A stretch of DNA of 64,000 nt from Caprimulgus europaeus (Eukaryota > Chordata > Aves > Caprimulgiformes > Caprimulgidae): NCBI GenBank assembly GCA_907165065.1, contig OU015541.1, forward strand, positions 868,001 to 932,000, read 5' to 3'. The first letter of the stretch is position 1. Each line of letters opens with the position of its first letter. The notes under the pieces were generated by a model. The model saw only the letters and a list, made by a program, of their open reading frames with translations, searched no databases and was not told the origin of the DNA. Positions 12,533 to 24,500 of this stretch are shown in pieces. The position numbers and the translations under genes are program-made.

Positions 12533-15500
12533 GTGAGTGCCCCAGCGGGCGGGAAGCGCTCTGCGCCTCTGCCGCGGGATGTTTTGGTGACCTATTAAAC
12601 ATTAACTAGTCCTTTCTGATCAGGTGTCCCACCTGTAGGGTGGATTTCATATCAGCACAGGCTTCGAAGCAGCACCAACTCCCACTCCTTCCCAATTAGC
12701 CTCTGGGTTCCTGCTCATGCAGGGCCCTCTCCAGCTCGGAGCTGATGGTCCTTGTGCGAGGACCTGGCTCCCAGCTCCTCCAGAAAGAGGTCACCAAATC
12801 CTCTCCTAAGGTTGTAGTTCCCTGTGTGTGATGAGGAGAGCCCTGTTAGTCCTGAACCACCACAGGATGGGTGCTGCCCCACTGCAGGACAGGTGCCAAG
12901 GCTTTGCAATACAGGCCACAGCCTTCCATGCTTGGAAAACTGCACCTTCCACAGCGTGTTTGGATCCCCAAGCAAGAACTGTGTGATCTGCAGTAGCTGG
13001 CAGTGATGGGAGCGTGGGGTGGACGTGGGTGTCTCCTCTCAGGACAGGTGGTTGGAAGGGGCTGAAGGTGACACACGTGGGCTGGGTGGGAGGAAGTGTT
13101 TGGTGAAGAGAGATGGTGTGCTGCTTCTGTGAAACACACTAGTTTAAAATAAAAGAGCAAGTAAATCAGTGGTAGGAATACGAGTTCAGGTCAGAGTTCA
13201 TCGCTGTGATGCTTGGAAGGATTCGGTGGTTGGACTGTTACTGGCTTTTGCTCCAGAGGTTGAATCCCTCATTGTCCCCAGTCCGGCCACTGCTGGGAGA
13301 GAGGGAAGGAAGCGGAGGGGTCGAGGGACAACCTGGGCTGGGCTGGTGCTGCTTTAAGAAAGGGGACTGGAAACCACCCCGGGGGAAAGAAAGGGCTTTT
13401 GTGCTGGCAGGTCTCCCTGGGGTGGCTTTTAGCTACTTGTGTGGCCAGCGGCAGGGACAGTGGGGACAGCAGTGACGCTGCTCTCTTCAGTCCGGCACAT
13501 TATGGCGCTTCAGGTTCTATTGCAAGTCTGCAGTTTTGAGAAACTGCTGGTTTGAGCTACCCAGCCCCAGCCCCGAGTCAGGCAGCCTCGGTGGGGATGT
13601 GAAACCTGCCTGCGCTGCACCACGTCCCCGTCCGGTGGGACGGGCAGCGGCACTTCTGCTTGTACCGGGCCCGGCGGTGGGGCTGTGCCGGGGCAGGAGG
13701 AAGGGTGTTTCGGTGGTAACACAGCTGCTCACGTCAGAAGTGTTTGGCTCTTCAGGACCAGGCTGCAGCCTCCACCCCGAGCCTGCACTGGCTCTCGTAC
13801 CTGTGGCCTGGCTGGGTCTCTCTGTACCCCCTGAACTTTGCCATTCTCCTGTCAGGACATCCTTGTGGCTTATCCCTCACCACTGAATTCCCAAGTCTCA
13901 TTTACAATCTAGACTGACACAGTTTTGATCCCTTTGCTCAAGACTATTATTCAACAGAACAATAATTTCATAAGGGACTCGCTTATTTCGGCAAATCAAG
14001 ATGTTCTCACTGAGGCCAAAGCCTCTCTCTCTCTCTGCCCTCTTAGGAAATGCTTCCAATTTTTCATGCCCTGTGTTTTTTCTTCACGAGCAGGTGTCCT
14101 CTTTGGGGCCCTTCTTGGCTCCTTTAATTTCTTCTGTAAGGTTCAGTGTTGAGCACTAAAGCACAAACAGTCTCTTCCTTGTGGTGAGGAACGCGGGTGT
14201 CCCAGGCTGGCCCCGGGATCGGCAGGAGGCTGAACCAGGTAGACTTTGGCAGATAAGAAATGATGGAGTCAGAGTCAGCAAGCTGAGCCCAGGGTTACTA
14301 ACGAGACCCTTCAAGTAGAAGCCAGGCACTGGGATTTCATCAGGCTGTCGTACTTCAGGGGGGTGTTTTATGGGACTGGAAAGAGGAGTCTGGTTTTGTC
14401 ACTGTGGTGAATGTCCCTGTCCCGTACGGGAGCTCTAAAATACAGGCTAATGCCACTGGGGTGAGAGCCTCCAGTCAGTCCCTCTGCCAAACCAGTGCTC
14501 CCTCACAGGGCTGAACTGCACACGAGGATGAGGAGGGAAGAAGGACAATGGAGCAGCCCAGGTGAGCCAGGAGGGCAGCAGGTGGTTAGAGGAGAGCAGC
14601 ATGGAGCAGGGAAGGAGCACGGAGCAGGGCAGGAGCACGGAGCAGGGAGGGAGCACGGAGCAGGGAAGGAGCACGGAGCAGGGACGGAGCATGGAGCAGG
14701 GACGGAGCATGGAGCAGGGCAGGAGCACGGAGCAGGGCAGGAGCACGGAGCAGGGAAGGAGCACGGAGCAGGGAGGGAGCACGGAGCAGGGCAGGAGCAC
14801 GGAGCAGGGAAGGAGCACGGAGCAGGGAAGGAGCACGGAGCAGGGACGGAGCACGGAGCAGGGAGGGAGCACGGAGCAGGGACGGAGCACGGAGCAGGGA
14901 GGGAGCACGGAGCAGGGAAGGAGCACGGAGCAGGGAAGGAGCACGGAGCAGGGCAGGAGCACGGAGCAGGGACGGAGCACGGAGCAGGGAGGGAGCACGG
15001 AGCAGGGCAGGAGCACGGAGCAGGGAAGGAGCACGGAGCAGGGAAGGAGCACGGAGCAGGGAAGGAGCACAGAGCAGGGCAGGAGCAGGGACGGAGCACG
15101 GAGCAGGGACGGAGCATGGAGCAGGGCAGGAGCACGGAGCAGGGAAGGAGCACGGAGCAGGGCAGGAGCACGGAGCAGGGACGGAGCACGGAGCAGGGAA
15201 GGAGCACGGAGCAGGGCAGGAGCACGGAGCAGGGCAGGAGCACGGAGCAGGGAAGGAGCACGGAGCAGGGCAGGAGCACGGAGCAGGGAAGGAGCACGGA
15301 GCAGGGCAGGAGCACGGAGCAGGGAAGGAGCACGGAGCAGGGACGGAGCACGGAGCAGGGACGGAGCACGGAGCAGGGCAGGAGCACGGAGCAGGGACGG
15401 AGCACGGAGCAGGGCAGGAGCACGGAGCAGGGCAGGAGCACGTCGCGAGAGGAAAGGCAGATTGCTGGTGCGGGGAAGCCAATGTGCATGAATCAAAGTG

Positions 15501-18500
15501 TTGAGCACTCTTCGGTTCCCTCTTCCCTCCATCCATGGAAGCTCTTTTTTTGGAAGCAGATGTGTTTGCCTGGTTCACACTGGCGTGCTAAGGCAGTGCA
15601 CATGCAAGACTTTCCCAAGGAAATAATCTAAACGTGAGTAACCAGCCCGTGTGAACTGGGCTCTCCTTGGAGCCCAGCTGGCCAGGGTGCCCCGTGCAGA
15701 GCGCCCATGCCAGGGCAGCCCTAGGGCTCTGCTCCTGCCAGAACTGGATGTTTATCCACATCTCCTGTGCTCAGCTGTGTGCTGTGCCCTGCAGCAGCCC
15801 TGCAGAGCTCCAGCCTTCTTCCATCAGCTGTGGGAGATGTGGCCAGTGCCGCAGCAAGCCCTGTGCCTCCCCCGCAGCTGGGCTGGGCACAGCTCTGAGC
15901 ATCCCAGCGCTGCAGCAGGGTCTGGTCACACGCCACCTCCTTTGGTCCGGAGCTTGGTCAGGACTCTTTACTCCCCTGCCTCTGGAAATCCTCTTGAGTT
16001 ACTAAATTGCTCCCACCCGCTGCCATCGACGGGCAGGACGCTTGGAGCGTGTCTCCTGTGAACGGCTTCCTAAAGTATAAAGTTTTAATGAAGAGTTGCT
16101 TGGTAGGAGAGCGGTATCGCCTGACACGCTTGTCAAAAGTCTTGGTTAAAGCACCCAAGCACCAGCTCCAGGTCCTTCAGAGGCCTGGGAGGAGCGAGTG
16201 CTCTCCTAGGGCATCGGAGCAGAGCGGGATGAAATCCAGAGAGGCGGGAGAGCAGGGAACAGGGAACCAGGAAACGTCCTCCCATGCTTTGATATGCAGG
16301 TATCTGCTAAATCTTCAGAGAGCTAAAAAGCAGCTAGGATGAAAGCCAACACCTTCTTTTGTCCCTGTGCCCAGAAAGCTTGGCCCAGTATAGCCACACT
16401 GCAACCAGCATCAGCCCTTGGGACGGCAGGGAGAACAAATTAGACCTGATGGCTTTGGTGGGTGAGGGACAGAGAAGGCACCGTTGGGAGAGCACCGGCA
16501 GCAGAGCCGGGGTTCCTGCTGGCTGGGCGGGCGCGCGGCAGGACGCAGGATGCACCGGGCAGCTCTGAGCAGCGAGGCCGGCACGCACACACTCGTTCCT
16601 TCCATCTTCCTTTGTTACTCATCCTGCGGGCCCCAGCGCGGAAAACGTGAAGTTCCCTGCGACCTCCCCTCCCCGTCGGATGTTGCTCACAGTGGACGTG
16701 GCCGCAGGAAGCCGGCGGCTGCCCAAAGCGACAGCAAGATCAGCACGGAGCCTGTGCTGCTGCGCCGGGCTATTGTGCAGGACATCCTGGAGGGACGCGG
16801 CGCTGGGAGCCAGCACACGTGCGGAGCAAAGTGACCCTGAGAGCTGTGCTGTCTCGCTGTCGCCTGCGCCTGTCGCTGTCCCTGAAGGTGTCCCATGGCT
16901 GCTCCCAGCTGAGTGTGGTCCTGGTGCCTGGCCCTGTCTTGCTGCAGCCGCTTCAGCTGGGGTCTGTCCATCTTTGGAGCCTGTCTGTGTCCACAGGCAA
17001 GTGCAGCATCACAAAACCTCCCAGTTCGGTCTGGTGCACGGGTCTGAGCAGGGTCTCATCACAGGGACGCTGTGAGCTGGCAGTGAGAGCAATGGTCTTG
17101 AACAGAAAGCAGCAGGCAGACCCCGAACCCCCGTGTAGTTCAAGGCAAAGCACTTGAGCTAACACAGAAGACGCCTCCATCTTGCCTGCTAGTGGGATAC
17201 GTCCTGCCTCATCCCTGCCTGCACATCCTGCTGCATCGCCCAGAGAAGTGCTCAGCCCTCAGGAAGGGTTGCTGTTCCTTGACTGAAGAGCAGGGAAAGC
17301 TCCTGGGTGCAAGATCTGCTTTCCCTGCATGGGGAGCACGGGGTTGTTTCATGGCACCATGCGGGGACAGATCCCCTTCCAGCTGAGGTCCCTGTGTGCA
17401 GTCCTCACTTGACTGGCAGCGTCCCCACTGAGCCCGTTCTGCCTGGAGCAGCAGTGGCTAATCCAGACCTTGGAGAAAGGACTTTCTTAACCTACTTAAC
17501 TGGGAAGGCATGTGCTCCTTGGGGGCATCCCTCGAGGCGTCTGGCTGTGAAGGCTCCGAGGTGTCCAGGACGTGCCTTGGGAGCAGTCCAAGGAGGGACC
17601 TCAAGGATACACAGGCAGGTGTTATTTCAGGGAGCAGGTAGGGCACGTCGCTCCTCTGGACACCCTGCCCTGGGGCTGGCAGGGACCAGCACCAAGCTGT
17701 CCCCGGCACAGCCACCTCTATTCTGGTATGGCACGCGTCCTGCAGCTCCGGGTCACACCGCAGTTATTTGGCGAGATGCCCACGATGCCCTGCACGTCGC
17801 TGGGCTCCCTGAACCACCGGCCTGGCACAGCGCTTTCCGGGGAGCAGAGCGTCCCTCTCGCCAAACGCAGAGCAGAGGCCAGGCCCGTGCCGGCACAGCG
17901 AGCTGAGCCCCTGCCTGCAGGACCCCACGTGCCCGCCTCACCTCACGCCAGGCTCCGTCCCCGGGCAGCCGTCACTCCCCGCTCCACACCTGCCCCTCCC
18001 CGACAGCTGGTACCCGACCGTGGGGTGATGGCACTGCCGGCAGCCTCGGGTGTCACATGTGTCCTGGTTCCCTTCCGCCACCGGGGCTTTCCTCGGTCAG
18101 TGCTGGCCCCATCCCTGCTCCAGGTGCAGACAGACGCACGGACAGCCTTTGCCAGACACACGGACAGCCTTTGCCGGACGCATGGACAGCCTTTGCCAGA
18201 CACACGGACAGCCTTTGCCAGGCGCACGGACAGCCTTTGCCAGACACACGGACAGCCTTTGCCAGACACACGGACAGCCTTTGCCAGGCACACGGACAGC
18301 CTTTGCCGGACGCACGGACAGCCTTTGCCAGGCGCACGGACAGCCTTTGCCGGATGCACGGACAGCCTTTGCCAGACGCACGGACAGCCTTTGCCAGGCG
18401 CACGGACAGCCTTTGCCAGACACACGGACAGCCTTTGCCGGATGCACGGACAGCCTTTGCCAGACGCACGGACAGCCTTTGCCAGGCACACGGACAGCCT

Positions 18501-21500
18501 TTGCCGGACGCACGGACAGCCTTTGCCAGACGCACGGACAGCCTTTGCCAGGCGCACGGACAGCCTTTGCCAGACACACGGACAGCCTTTGCCAGACACA
18601 CGGACAGCCTTTGCCGGACGCATGGACAGCCTTTGCCGGACGCACGGACAGCCTTTGCCGGACGCACGGACAGCCTTTGCCGGATGCACGGACAGCCGTC
18701 TGGTGGCTGTTCCATGGCAGGAGGTGGGCTGCGAGCCCCGAGACTCTTGCTTTTCCCAGGCTGCAAAATCCTCACTGTTTTCAGGGCTTCCTGCACCAGT
18801 GTTGGATTTCACCCTCCCAGAAGTTCTAGCTCAGAGGCTAAACCAGGCTAGAGCCAGCACCCAGCCCTTACAACAGCCAGACATGACCTTATCTTATTTT
18901 CTTAGACATATACTTCCTCTCTCCCTGGGGTGTCCCCACACCGTGCTGTCCCCACAGCAGAAGTCAGCGAGTGCACCCCTGTCCTGCCCGAGTGGTCTGT
19001 GCTTGTGGCTCCGTTCCCCATCGTGTCTTTCAGGGACTCATCTGCTCCTCCTGAGCAAAGGCCCTCGCTGGTGATAAGCACCATCCTTCCAGCACCCTTT
19101 GAAGAGCTGCCTTGTCCTGCTGCAAGGCTGGGACACTGCGGGGCCCTGGTGGCTTCAGCAGCCCGTTGTGCTGAACTTGGCCCAGGGCTCCCTCCGGGCT
19201 GGCACACAGGCTCTGCCGTGTCAGTCAGTTTCTCCTTGTGCACAGAGCACAGTTTTGGGAGGCTCTTCCCTGGTCTGCAGCAGAGAGGTTCACCAGGCTG
19301 CTGGGCAGCCAGTGCTGCTTGTGCCCCCATCTTCCTCCCCAAATCTGAGCACCCCCAGCTGAAGGGCTGAGCAGGGACAGCAGGGTGAGCCCCGCAGCCT
19401 GTCCCTTGCCTGGGAAGGGTGCAGAGCCCAGTGCCTTGGGGACAGTCCCTACTCTGTCCTGCCCAAAGGACTGGGGGTGAGCAGCAGGGTCTCTCTCTGG
19501 TGACAGGTTTGGGCTGGAGGCACCAGTTCAGTGCCAACCCTTCCTGAAGCCACCAAACCCGTTTGTTTGGTGTGGGGAGAGGCAGTGCCTGGGCAGCACG
19601 GGGCCGTGGCGTGTCCCTTCCCTGCGGCAGGATCCGGGTGGCTGCCAGCAGTGACAGTACAAGGAAAGGCTTGGTCTGAGCCACCTCCTTCTCCACCGCT
19701 GGTGAGGTCGGCTCCTGGCTCAGGGACTCCTCGAGCAGCAAGGTGGCCAGAGGAGCAGTGGCCAAAGGGACAGGGGTCGGGAGGAGAAGGGAAAATTGAG
19801 TGACAGAGCATGCTGGTGGCAGGGCTGCTTTCTGCAGCAGGAGCCACCAAGCTTTGGTGCACAGGAAAATGTCTGTCACGGGCCGGAGGGAGCTGCTCCC
19901 TCGGGCTGGGCAGCGGAGCTGGGGGGAGATGGCACCGGGGGGCACTTTTGATGGCGAGGGAGGGGGAGCTGGCTGCACAGCGCTGCCTTGTCCGGCCGAG
20001 CTCGCCTGCGGACGCGCATTGTGTCCAGCCGTGCCAGATGTCTGGCTCGTTGAGGGCCCTGGTCGAAGGCAGGGACCCGGGGAGGGAGGGCAGAGGGTGG
20101 ACACTTTGTCTGGGACATAACGAGGTTTGCATTAACGAAGGAAGACAGGAAATAGAGAGCCTTAACTGGACACTGGCCAGCCCCACCGCTCCACGGCCCC
20201 CAGACATTTGTTTTTTCTTTCTTACGCATCTTGAAGGCAACCAGCCCGGCAGGACCGGGGGAAAGCGGGCTCCAGCCGCCTGAGTTGTGCGGGGCAGCCA
20301 TGGCAGCTGGCACAGCCAGGGCCTCTCCTGTCACCAAGCACCCGGTCATGGGTGCAGGAGCCCCGGGGTGCCTCTCGCTGTGCCTAACGAATGCGGCACT
20401 GCCGCCCAGCCCTGGCCCCCCGCGGGGCCCCCGCTCCCACTCGCTCTCTAATTTGTATTAAGTATCCCTTCCTCGCAGGCTTTCCTCCTCCCCTTCTTCC
20501 CCCTTCTCGTCTCTTTTGTGAGTGAATAATTTATGGCACTTTTCATCTTCCTGGCTGTTGTTCCAGGCAGGCGGCGGTGGGATGCTCTGCGCTGGGTGTT
20601 CAGCTCCAGCCCGCGCTGCTGCCGGGGCGGGTTGGACCCGGGGCCGTCCCCTCCCGGTACCGACGGGGAGAACCGGGCGGCAGCACCAACCTCTGCCATC
20701 ACTCTGCTGACCACAGGCAGGGCCACAGCTGGTGGCTCCATGGTGGTCCATGGGGGACCAAGGGTCATCAGTAGGACCTGGTGGTGGCCACAGCACCCAG
20801 GGCCACGCAGGCAGGTGGGCAGTGACCGAGTGCCGCTGCCGCGGTGCTGGCCGGGGGCTCTTGCCGTGGCGGGATGCGGGCAGGGCCGGGCAGCCCCTGG
20901 CCCACCGGGCAGTGCGGGGCTGTGGCGAGGCTTCCGTGGGCCGCTGGCTCTTACATAAGCTCATTGTTTTCTGAGTCAAAAGAGGTTTTGTCTCCGCTCT
21001 GGAGATGTGACAGGGGGAGGAACAATTTGCCCCATTCATCTTTAACTCCGCTGTGGAGAGCGGTGCGCTGGCCTTCGCCGACAGAGACGTTAAACCCAAC
21101 CGCTTCCCCGCCGTAAAACCTCCCGGGGAGCAGGTGTTGGAAATCGCCCCTTCCCCTCCTGATCTCCGCAAATCCAGCGCCACAGAAATCAAGGATAATC
21201 CAGCAGCCTCTTCAAAATGAAAACGCTGAGCCCTGATTAATTCATTTAATAAGTGACTGATCCCCTCCTCCCCCAGCACCGCGGCCCAAGGAGCCATTTT
21301 GCTTCTCGCTCTCCTGGGCTCGGCGCTGCCGGGAGAGGCCGATGCCGCAGCAGAGGCACGAGGTGGCTTCCCCATGGCGGCCTCGCCACTCACCCAGCCA
21401 CGGCCTGGCCCCCACGATGGGGCCGAGGAGGGCAGCGCTCCGGGGCCGTGGGGCTGGGTGGTTTCCATGGGGGTCCCTGGCTTTGCCAATGTCCCCCGTG

Positions 21501-24500
21501 CGAGGCTGGGGTCTCCTCCACCTCCAGCCTGCACAGCCCCGGCTCCAGGGGATCATCAGGAAAACAAAATATTCCATTTTCCAACCAAAAGATCAAACCT
21601 GTTCGAAGTGAGGTGGTTTTTACAGTTCCATCTGCTTCAATTAGGGCAGGGGGGTGGAGCAGGGGGGCTCCCAATTATCCTCATTAGAGGGGCTCCTCCT
21701 GCAGCCCAGCTCCAGCTGTGAGCAGGGAGCTCACCAGGCTCGTGCTGGTTGATAATGAAGGTGGCCATGGCTGCACAGCCTGGCCTTGCTCGCCCGCTGC
21801 TGCCGCAGCCCGGCTCCTTGCCGCTGTTTTGGACCCTCGCTGGGACTCTGCAGAAAACCTCTCCAAGCTCAGAGGGTTGGTGAGTTTTACTGAAATGGTG
21901 ATTCTCTGCTTGGTGTCCTGCTTGGTGGCACCTTGGCCCTGACACCCAAGGTGGGAGAGCTCCTGCTCCCTCTCCCCCAGGTTCTGCTTCGCTGTGGGTG
22001 CCCCAGCGCTGCTCAGGGCTGGCTGTGAGCTGGAATTACCCTGGCAAAGCTGCCTGGGGGGCAGCACCAGCACTGTCCCATCCCCACCAACCAGGAGAGC
22101 ACAGTGTTCCCTCCTGAGCCCATCTGTGTTTTTAAGCTGGCCAAGGCCATTCCCATTTGGACCCAAGGACCTCTGCAATCTGAATTTGTGGCTGTTTCTC
22201 TGCTCACAAGACTGAGATGAATCCACCACTTTACATGTGGAGCTTCTGGGAAAGTGTAACCTGTGAAAATGTGGAAATAAGGAAATGATCTGTAGCTAGT
22301 GGGTTTACAGACCTCGTTATTTACTCAGGTTCATCCTTCGTTTAAAGATGACTGTTCTTTTAGCAGGTGCTGGGCTCTTACCTTAGATTGTCATTTCATT
22401 TTCTTGTTCCACCTGGCCAGGTGCTTAGAGACATCTCCTCTTTGTTTTCAGTATTTTTTGGCCAACGTCTGTAAATGCAGCAGTTGGGTAGAAATCTGAT
22501 TTGCAGCTGCTGTGTCTGTTCTGTGCCACACAAAAGAAAACCTGAGACATGGAGAAGTTGGGGAGGTCCAGACCTCACCCCCAGGACCCTGCCTGGTGTG
22601 AGCAGCTGGTGTGGGACTGGCACTGCCAGGGACGGGAGCTGCAGGGACCAGGGGCAGAGCTGGGGGCTGTGGGGAGGCCGGAGGTGGATGGGCAAGGGCA
22701 GAGCAGGATGCACAGGGAGGTGTGGGGCTTACGGCAGACTGGGGATGTCTGGGACAGGGTGGGATGCCCAGGGCAATGCAGAGATGCCCAGGGCAGGTTG
22801 GCTCAGGGCACCTGCACAGTCTTCTCCCAGGTGACACCTCTCTTGGTGCCTCTTACCTGTGGGGGTTTTGTGTCCTGGAGGGCCCCCAGCCCCCTCTCTG
22901 TGCAGGCAGCCGTGCTGGGGTATCCTGTCACCCCAGGAGCCAGCAGGAGGTCCCTGCCCTTGGCTTGCAGGCCAGGTGCTCATTGGCCTCAGGGTGCTGT
23001 TGCTGTGGCTGCGCCTGGGCTGACAGCAGGGCCTGGTGTGCAGCTCGTGCCTCCACACGGGAATAATTCTCCTTAATCCTTCCGAGAGGCATCGCTGGGT
23101 GAGGCTGGAGCCTCCCTCTGGGAGCCCCTTCTCGCCTGGCTCAGAGCGGAGCAGGGGGAGGGAGAGCTGGGGAGGCCTCCTCACCCCCAGCCACCTGCCC
23201 ACGGGGCCGTGGCAGAGCCAGCACCGCTCCTGCGCCCGAGCCGAGGTGCAGAGTGCCGGCGGTGGCTCTGGCTGCGTGGGGCAGAGAGCCCCGAGGAGCA
23301 GGAACTGGTGTGGGGCTGAGCCGGGCTGCAGAGCAAAACCCACAGGAGCCTGAGCACCCCCGTGCCCGGGGACAGGAGGGTTGTCAGGGCAGGAGGTGGC
23401 ATTGCCCCTGGCACCCTGCCCCTGTGAGCGGGGCTGAGCCAGACCCTGCTCCCTGGTCTGGGCTGCAGCTGCCTGTGGGGACACATCCCGGGGGACAGCT
23501 CGGAGGGTGGCCCAGGGTGGTGCTGGCTGCTCAGCTCCCCAGAGTCCCGGGCTCCCTGGCACCCAGAGCCAGCACTCAGCCCTGGCCGGGAGCGAGGGCT
23601 CCTGCCTGGAGCCAGCCCTGTGCTAGGGACGGTGACGCCAACCACCGGCCTGGAGCACCCGGCACATAAACACCGTCCTGGGGATTAGGTCAGCTCTGGT
23701 CATCGCTCAGACAAATAAGTGGATCAGTGCAGGGAAAGGAGGGGGAGGGAGCTCTGCTGAGCGGGGACCTTCTAATTTAGGGGCTTGTGGGGCCAGGAGC
23801 AGCCTTGGCGCAGGCGCGAGGCTGGGTGACAAGCGCTGGTGTCATGGCGGGGCGGCTGGGGACACACAGCGGCAGCCCTGGCTGGCCCCCACAGTCAGCT
23901 TGGATGCTGGAGTGTCCTCAAGTCTGTTTATTTTGAGGGATACAAAGTCCTGGGCTGCTGCAGGGTCACAGCAGCGCTCGCTGAGCCTCTCATTGAAGTT
24001 CCCCGTGGGTGCTGGCAGGGGGAGGAGGAGGAGGGTGGGTGGCAGCAGTTGGGCACCGTCCCACCACCCCACACCCGCACACCTTTGGACCTGGAACCCA
24101 CGTGCCGGGAGCCATCGGTGTGGTGCCAGGGCCACCCCACAGCCCGACCCCATTGTCCTGCGGCGCGGGCCAGGCGTGGGGACGGCCATCTGCCTGTCGC
24201 TGCCGGCAGCTTCTTTGTTCGCCGCCCGGCGCAGGAAGCGGCTCCCCACGTGCTTCGCCCTTTCCCTCTCGCGGAGGCACCTAATGAAATAAAGGATTTA
24301 CTGCAGCGAGGGGGAGGGCAGGGCTGAGCCGTTGGAAAATGTCGTGCCTGGCCCTGGGGCTGGGCGCTTCGGCCGGGCGCTGGCAGGGCTGGGTGCGGGC
24401 AGCGCTGGCACGGGCAGGGCTGAGCTCTGGGCTGTGGCTGGGCTGTTCCTGGGAGCAGGACAAGGCAGGAGGCCGGTGTGGTGGGAGCTGTGCGTGGGCA

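Noticed and set aside
14447-15631. Long open frames of 309-378 codons in all frames and both strands
   Set aside because: They are products of the 18-bp minisatellite, whose length is a multiple of 3 and which lacks stop codons. No start context, no family, intronic position.
14596-18697. Possible CRISPR arrays
   Set aside because: Both arrays are head-to-tail tandem repeats with no unique spacers, in a vertebrate intron.
17572-19074. 500-codon + strand frame with many 22-residue repeats, plus overlapping frames on both strands
   Set aside because: Generated by the 22-bp minisatellite and GC-rich flanks; all frames are open, so the open frame is not evidence of coding.
18902-20104. 400-codon frame on the - strand
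   Set aside because: Low-complexity composition without any family resemblance, antisense within the NOL4L intron, no splice support.
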